From Burkholderiales bacterium (GTDB lineage Bacteria > Pseudomonadota > Gammaproteobacteria > Burkholderiales > Casimicrobiaceae): a stretch of 9,789 bases of DNA. A model generated the notes under the pieces. The model was not told where the DNA came from. It saw nothing but the letters and a program-made list of their open reading frames with translations, and did not search any database. The first letter of the stretch is position 1. The number at the start of each line of letters is the position of its first letter. This document shows, in pieces, positions 6,964 to 9,789 of the stretch. The position numbers and the translations under genes are program-made. The DNA lies in NCBI GenBank assembly GCA_025354075.1, contig JANXNO010000661.1, positions 1-9,789 on the forward strand. The letters run 5' to 3'.

Positions 6964-7242
6964 TCACGAGGGCGGTGCCTCGGAAGCGTCTTCTCTTTCG
7001 CGACGAATCTCCCGCAACATAAACAGATAAAGCCCCTCAACTTTCTCGCGCGCCCACGGGGTTCTGCGCAGAAATTTGAGGCTGGATGCCACACTCGGGT
7101 CATGCGTGAAGCAACGCAGCGGAATGCGCTCGGCCAGCGCCGGCCAGCCGAAGTGCGTTGACAGCGCAGTGACGATGGTTTCCAGCGTCAGGCCGTGTAA
7201 CGGGTTGGCGCGCTGCGACGGTGCGGATGGCGGAAATTGCAT
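6964..7242 (-). CDS. VF530 family (DUF2132) DNA-binding-like protein
   Basis: This 92-residue soluble protein carries the complete VF530 signature: NPLHGLTLETIVTALSTHFGW (residues 13-33), then LAERIPLRCFTHDPSVASSLKFLRRTPWAREKVEGLYL (37-73), and a charged helical tail. The family is named after a Vibrio fischeri protein of known structure and is described as a probable DNA-binding protein, without a known cellular role. The ATG at 7242 gives the usual family length; GAGTGA upstream is a weak and rather distant ribosome binding site. The gene converges on the secreted protein gene and its stop codon is only two bases from that gene's stop, so neither has room for a separate terminator. Confidence 0.93.
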   Translation of the reverse strand: MQFPPSAPSQRANPLHGLTLETIVTALSTHFGWPALAERIPLRCFTHDPSVASSLKFLRRTPWAREKVEGLYLFMLREIRREREDASEAPPS

Positions 7243-7322
7243 TGCGTAATTGTGTCACTCCCCGCGCGCGCCTGCGGGCAGCCCGTTCACGTCTTGTTAC
7301 ATCTTGCCGTCGGCAACGCCGG

Positions 7323-7370
7323 CCGCCACCGCGTTACAAGCAGTAGGACATCCCCCACAACCGGTGGCGG
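7323..7370. repeat. 9-bp perfect inverted repeat
   Basis: CCGCCACCG at 7323-7331 pairs perfectly with CGGTGGCGG at 7362-7370, with 30 bases between. There is no T-tract after it on the plus strand. It may be a stable stem in a leader RNA or a chance product of GC-rich DNA. Confidence 0.45.
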
Positions 7371-7393
7371 TGCCGTCTGGTGGCAGCCCTGCT

Positions 7394-7451
7394 GTTGCAA
7401 TCAGATGCTTCCTTCATAATGCAAACAAAGGCGAAGGCTCTTGATTGCAAC
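7394..7451. repeat. 10-bp perfect inverted repeat upstream of the WXXGXW gene
   Basis: GTTGCAATCA at 7394-7403 is a perfect inverted copy of TGATTGCAAC at 7442-7451, with 38 bases between. Each arm contains the palindrome TTGCAA, so the two arms could also be paired binding sites for one regulator. The right arm lies about 37 bases before the start codon, so it could instead be a hairpin in the 5' untranslated RNA. Confidence 0.5.
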
Positions 7452-7488
7452 CTGCTATTGGTGAGCTTTTGTAGAAAAGGAAACAGCT

Positions 7489-7866
7489 ATGAAACTCCGT
7501 AAATTATTGATTGCTGGAATGTGTGTGGCCTCCCTCGGCGGCGCTGCCCTGCCGATGGTCGCGAACGCGCAGGTCAGCGTGTACTTAAACTCTGCGCCGC
7601 CTCCGCCCCGATTTGAAGCTGTTCCTGCAGCACGACGCGGCTATATCTGGGTGCCGGGCTACTGGACCGCGCGAGGCCGTCGTCACGTGTGGCAAAACGG
7701 ACATTGGGAACGATCCCGTGCAGGTTACAACTACGTGCAGCCCAACTGGGTGCAGCGCGACAACCGCTGGGAATTCAACCGAGGACGCTGGAATCGCGGT
7801 GATCGGGACCGTGACGGCGTGCCAAACAACCGTGATCGCGCGCCTAACAACCCATACCGTCAGTAG
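7489..7866 (+). CDS. WXXGXW-repeat secreted protein
   Basis: This 125-residue protein has a Sec signal peptide ending ANA (cut after about residue 27). The mature part has a Pro-rich stretch (SAPPPPRFEAVP) and then repeated Trp motifs: GYIWVPGYW, HVWQNGHWERSRAGYNYVQPNWV and RWEFNRGRWNRG, typical of the WXXGXW repeat family. It ends in an Asp/Asn/Arg-rich tail (DRDRDGVPNNRDRAPNNP) that looks like a calcium-binding-type repeat but is too irregular to claim binding. Such proteins are small, periplasmic or secreted and of unknown function; many genomes carry several. AAAAGGA seven bases before the ATG supports the start. Its Trp-rich motifs echo those of the DUF6600 protein at the left end of the window, though the two are different families. 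Confidence 0.9.
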   Translation: MKLRKLLIAGMCVASLGGAALPMVANAQVSVYLNSAPPPPRFEAVPAARRGYIWVPGYWTARGRRHVWQNGHWERSRAGYNYVQPNWVQRDNRWEFNRGRWNRGDRDRDGVPNNRDRAPNNPYRQ

Positions 7867-7899
7867 CGCGGATAAGATTCACGAAGACACAGGAAGAGA

Positions 7900-7922
7900 G
7901 CGCAAACTTTAAGAGCTTGCGC
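7900..7922 (+). terminator. possible hairpin after the WXXGXW gene
   Basis: GCGCAA (7900-7905) pairs with TTGCGC (7917-7922), and CTT with GAG inside it adds a few more pairs. It lies 34 bases after the stop codon. It lacks a T-tract (GCTTCG follows), so it may slow decay of the mRNA from its 3' end rather than end transcription. Confidence 0.3.
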
Positions 7923-8020
7923 GCTTCGTTGTGCCTGCGAGCCCTGACCGTAGAGCAGGTTTGTCGCCATGCTTCGCAGTCGGTATCTACGGCGTGCCGC
8001 AACACTATCACTGGCCAAGC

Positions 8021-8491
8021 ATGAACACGGAACAACTGGAATACGTGGGTTTTTGGGCCCGCGTCGGCGCAGCTCTGATTGATACCGTACTGATTCTGAT
8101 CGTGGTCACACCCGTGATGCATTTTGTATACGGCTCCGACTATTCATTCGACGGCGCAATCGTAAAAGGGCCTGTTGATTTCATCGTTTCATGGATATTG
8201 CCGGCGGTCGCGGTAATCTGGTTCTGGATCGCGCGACAAGCCACGCCGGGCAAGATGGTCATTGCTGCGCGCATCGTGGACGCGACGACCGGCGCGCCAG
8301 CGAGCACGGGTCAGCTGATTGGTCGCTACTTCGCATACTACGTTTCGATTCTTCCGTTCCTGCTCGGGCTGATCTGGGTCGGCATCGATCCGCGCAAACA
8401 GGGTTGGCATGACAAGCTCGCTAACACCGTCGTAGTGCGCGCAAAAAATCGAGGCGCTCAGCCGGTGGTGTTTTCGACCGACCGCAAATAG
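8021..8491 (+). CDS. RDD family membrane protein
   Basis: This 156-residue protein has the RDD domain layout: YVGFWARVGAALIDTVLILIVV at the start with Arg14 and Asp21, a second hydrophobic segment (about 53-72), then TPGKMVIAARIVDATTGAPASTGQLIGRYFAYYVSILPFLLGLIWVGIDPRKQGWHDKLANTVVV with the conserved HDKLANT near the end. Three membrane segments are visible, at about 17-37, 53-72 and 103-123. RDD proteins are inner-membrane proteins; a few have been linked to ion transport, but most have no known role. I chose ATG 8021 because the family begins just before the first membrane segment; the frame extends back to a GTG at 7931, but those 30 extra residues look like non-coding translation. There is no clear ribosome binding site at 8021. 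Confidence 0.9.
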   Translation: MNTEQLEYVGFWARVGAALIDTVLILIVVTPVMHFVYGSDYSFDGAIVKGPVDFIVSWILPAVAVIWFWIARQATPGKMVIAARIVDATTGAPASTGQLIGRYFAYYVSILPFLLGLIWVGIDPRKQGWHDKLANTVVVRAKNRGAQPVVFSTDRK

Positions 8492-8794
8492 CGGGAAATC
8501 AGCGCGCTGCATCGGCCTGGTTGTAGCTCACGCAGCCAACAGACCGGGCGCGCCAACGCCCGCATTAATGATGCGATAAACGGGCTGGATGTCTACATCG
8601 ACGGCAACGATAAGTCGACAAAATGCGCATTCCTCAACGGAGGGCAAACAAACCGTAAAGTGTCCACAGGTCAAGCGTTTTCAGGGTGTCTGCAAGGCGA
8701 CAAAATCGCCGCTGGCAGCACACTCGCCAGCCGCGCAATACCGCCGTCGGCACCGAAATTTTTAATGGGCGGTCGTGCGCGCCGGTCGCTTCGA
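8492..8794. other. intergenic region downstream of the RDD gene
   Basis: This 303-bp gap lies between the convergent RDD and amino-acid binding protein genes. I found no strong terminator. The plus-strand frame that continues past the RDD stop remains open across the gap and contains a stretch that looks like a decayed lipoprotein gene, listed separately. Confidence 0.5.
8522..8745 (+). pseudogene. possible remnant of a DUF4397-like lipoprotein gene
   Basis: Without a start codon or signal peptide, this frame reads CSSRSQQTGRANARINDAINGLDVYIDGND, then KCAFLNGG, RKVSTGQAFSG and GDKIAAGSTLASRAI. The Cys followed by Ser-Ser looks like the first residue of a mature lipoprotein. NARINDA-NGLDVYIDGN resembles the opening of DUF4397 domains, which often read like NVRLLNAS...LDLYVDG. 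It would be about a third of a usual protein of that kind. The upstream part is missing because the RDD stop codon lies only about 30 bases before. I judged the family resemblance by eye; it could be chance. Confidence 0.33.
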
Positions 8795-9789
8795 TCAACG
8801 CAGCGGATACGCGTACATCAATCCGCCCTTGTTCCACAGATTGTTCAGGCCGCGTGGGAGTTTGACGGCGCTGGTGGGGCCGAGGTTACGTTCGAACATT
8901 TCTCCGTAGTTGCCACTGGCTTTGATGGCGCGCACCATCCAGTCTTTATCGAGGCCGAGCAGTTTGCCGGTGTCTTCGGTGGTGCCGAGCATGCGTTGAA
9001 TCACCGGGTCCTGGCTGCTGGCTTTCATGGCGTCAATATTGGCTTTGGTGACGCCGTATTCTTCGGCTTCGAGCAGACCGTAGATCACCCATTTGACAAT
9101 CGCGAACCATTCGTCGTCGCCACGTCGCACCATCGGGCCGAGCGGTTCTTTGGAGATCAACGTAGGCAGAATCAAATGGTCGTCGGGATTCTTGGCTTCT
9201 TTGTTACGCACCGAAGCGAGCCCCGATGCGTCGGTCGTATAGCCCACGCAGCGACCCGCAAAATACGCGTTGATCAAGCCGTCGAGTGACTCAAATACCA
9301 CGGGCTTCAGCGCCAGATTATTGGTTCGCGAATAGTCGGCGAGATTCTTTTCTGTGGTCGACCCGGACAACACGCAAATCGTTTGCCCCTTGAGTTGCTT
9401 CACGTCTTTGATCTTGGTTTTGGTCGGCACCATGAAGCCCTGGCCGTCGTAATACAGCGGCGCGGTCATGTGCAAACCGAGCGATGCGTCGCGCGTCAGG
9501 GTGAACGTGGTGTTGCGCGACAGCACGTCGAGTTCGCCGCTTTGCAGCGCGGGCAAGCGTTGCTGCGAATTCAGCGGCGTCCACTTTACTTTGTTGCCGT
9601 CACCGAGCACGACTGCGGCTAGCGCCCGGCAAAAATCAACGTCCAGTCCCGACCACGTACCGCCGGTGTCTGCCTGCGAAAAGCCGGCGAGGCCGGTGTT
9701 AACACCGCACACCAGTTGCCCGCGCGCCTTGACCGCGTCGAGCGTCTTGCCGGCGTGCGCTGGCAGCGCGGCCAGCGCCAGCGCTGTAG
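8795..9789 (-). CDS. AapJ/BztA-like general L-amino acid ABC transporter binding protein (5' partial)
   Basis: The minus-strand frame is open to the window edge, giving about 330 residues. It enters inside a signal peptide (TALALAALPAHA), followed by GKTLDAVKARGQLVCGVNTGLAGFSQADTGGTWSGLDVDFCRALAAVV, QQRLPALQSGELDVLSRNTTFTLTRD, YYDGQGFMV, GQTICVLSGSTTEKNLADY and a C-terminus ending GGLMYAYPLR. These are hallmarks of the AapJ/BztA group, periplasmic proteins that deliver a wide range of L-amino acids to an AapQMP-type importer. The GTG at 9712 is internal, not the start. The matching permease and ATPase genes are not in the window; in related genomes they usually lie downstream of the binding protein gene, but here the downstream side holds a convergent gene, so this one may stand alone. 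The domain appears complete, with no frameshift. Confidence 0.95.
   Translation of the reverse strand, partial: TALALAALPAHAGKTLDAVKARGQLVCGVNTGLAGFSQADTGGTWSGLDVDFCRALAAVVLGDGNKVKWTPLNSQQRLPALQSGELDVLSRNTTFTLTRDASLGLHMTAPLYYDGQGFMVPTKTKIKDVKQLKGQTICVLSGSTTEKNLADYSRTNNLALKPVVFESLDGLINAYFAGRCVGYTTDASGLASVRNKEAKNPDDHLILPTLISKEPLGPMVRRGDDEWFAIVKWVIYGLLEAEEYGVTKANIDAMKASSQDPVIQRMLGTTEDTGKLLGLDKDWMVRAIKASGNYGEMFERNLGPTSAVKLPRGLNNLWNKGGLMYAYPLR

Larger units (their letters stand above)
7243..7488. other. dyad-rich intergenic region upstream of the WXXGXW gene
   Basis: This 246-bp gap must hold the promoters of the divergent VF530 and WXXGXW genes. It contains a short palindrome (TTGCCG-T-CGGCAA, 7304-7316), a 9-bp dyad (7323-7331 with 7362-7370) and a 10-bp dyad (7394-7403 with 7442-7451). 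CATAAT at 7413-7418 could be a -10 box, but no good -35 lies at the right distance. Short open frames here have no ribosome binding site or recognisable domain. Confidence 0.55.

Noticed and set aside
7237..7444. Two short plus-strand frames in the leader of the WXXGXW gene
   Set aside because: They have no ribosome binding site, Pro/Ala/His-rich composition and overlap the dyads; they are likely chance frames.
8660..9289. A 209-residue plus-strand frame
   Set aside because: Most of it is antisense to the clear AapJ-like gene. Only its upstream extension (8522-8745) is of interest.

Overview
The window looks like chromosomal DNA of a GC-rich Gram-negative proteobacterium. A betaproteobacterium of the Burkholderiales type is my best guess, from the overall flavour of the proteins: a FecR-like/DUF6600 W-rich protein, an E. 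coli-type YcaO, a VF530 protein, a WXXGXW-repeat protein, and an AapJ-type amino-acid binding protein. I cannot confirm a genus from sequence alone. Nothing points to a phage, plasmid, insertion sequence, CRISPR array, tRNA or rRNA.

Layout, left to right. Bases 1-2370 hold the 3' part of a large gene for an exported FecR-like/DUF6600 protein with a very long Pro/Ala-rich tail. Converging on it is a DUF1080 lipoprotein gene (2570-3184, minus). Next comes an AT-rich gap of about 400 bp (3185-3592) with several dyads and a short element repeated three times. A DUF1801 gene (3593-4015, plus) follows and ends before a strong, symmetrical terminator (4082-4107). The gap 4016-4376 may carry a small minus-strand transcript. 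A small membrane protein gene (4377-4640) leads into ycaO (4692-6434), whose stop codon overlaps the start of a secreted 175-residue protein gene (6434-6961). A VF530 gene (6964-7242, minus) converges on that one with only two bases between the stop codons. A dyad-rich 246-bp leader (7243-7488) precedes a WXXGXW-repeat secreted protein (7489-7866). An RDD membrane protein follows (8021-8491). The gap 8492-8794 holds what looks like a decayed lipoprotein gene. The window ends inside an AapJ-like amino-acid binding protein gene (minus strand, 5' end off the window).

Much of the window is about the cell envelope: two tryptophan-rich exported proteins, one lipoprotein, one further secreted protein, two membrane proteins and one periplasmic binding protein. 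The only clear operon is ycaO with its secreted partner, possibly with the small membrane protein upstream. The other genes look like separate transcription units.

I do not see a convincing new multi-gene system. The leads most worth following are the ycaO-secreted protein pair, the thrice-repeated ATTCTGCAT element upstream of the DUF1080 gene, the dyads upstream of the WXXGXW gene, the possible small minus-strand transcript at 4110-4320, and the probable DUF4397-like gene remnant.
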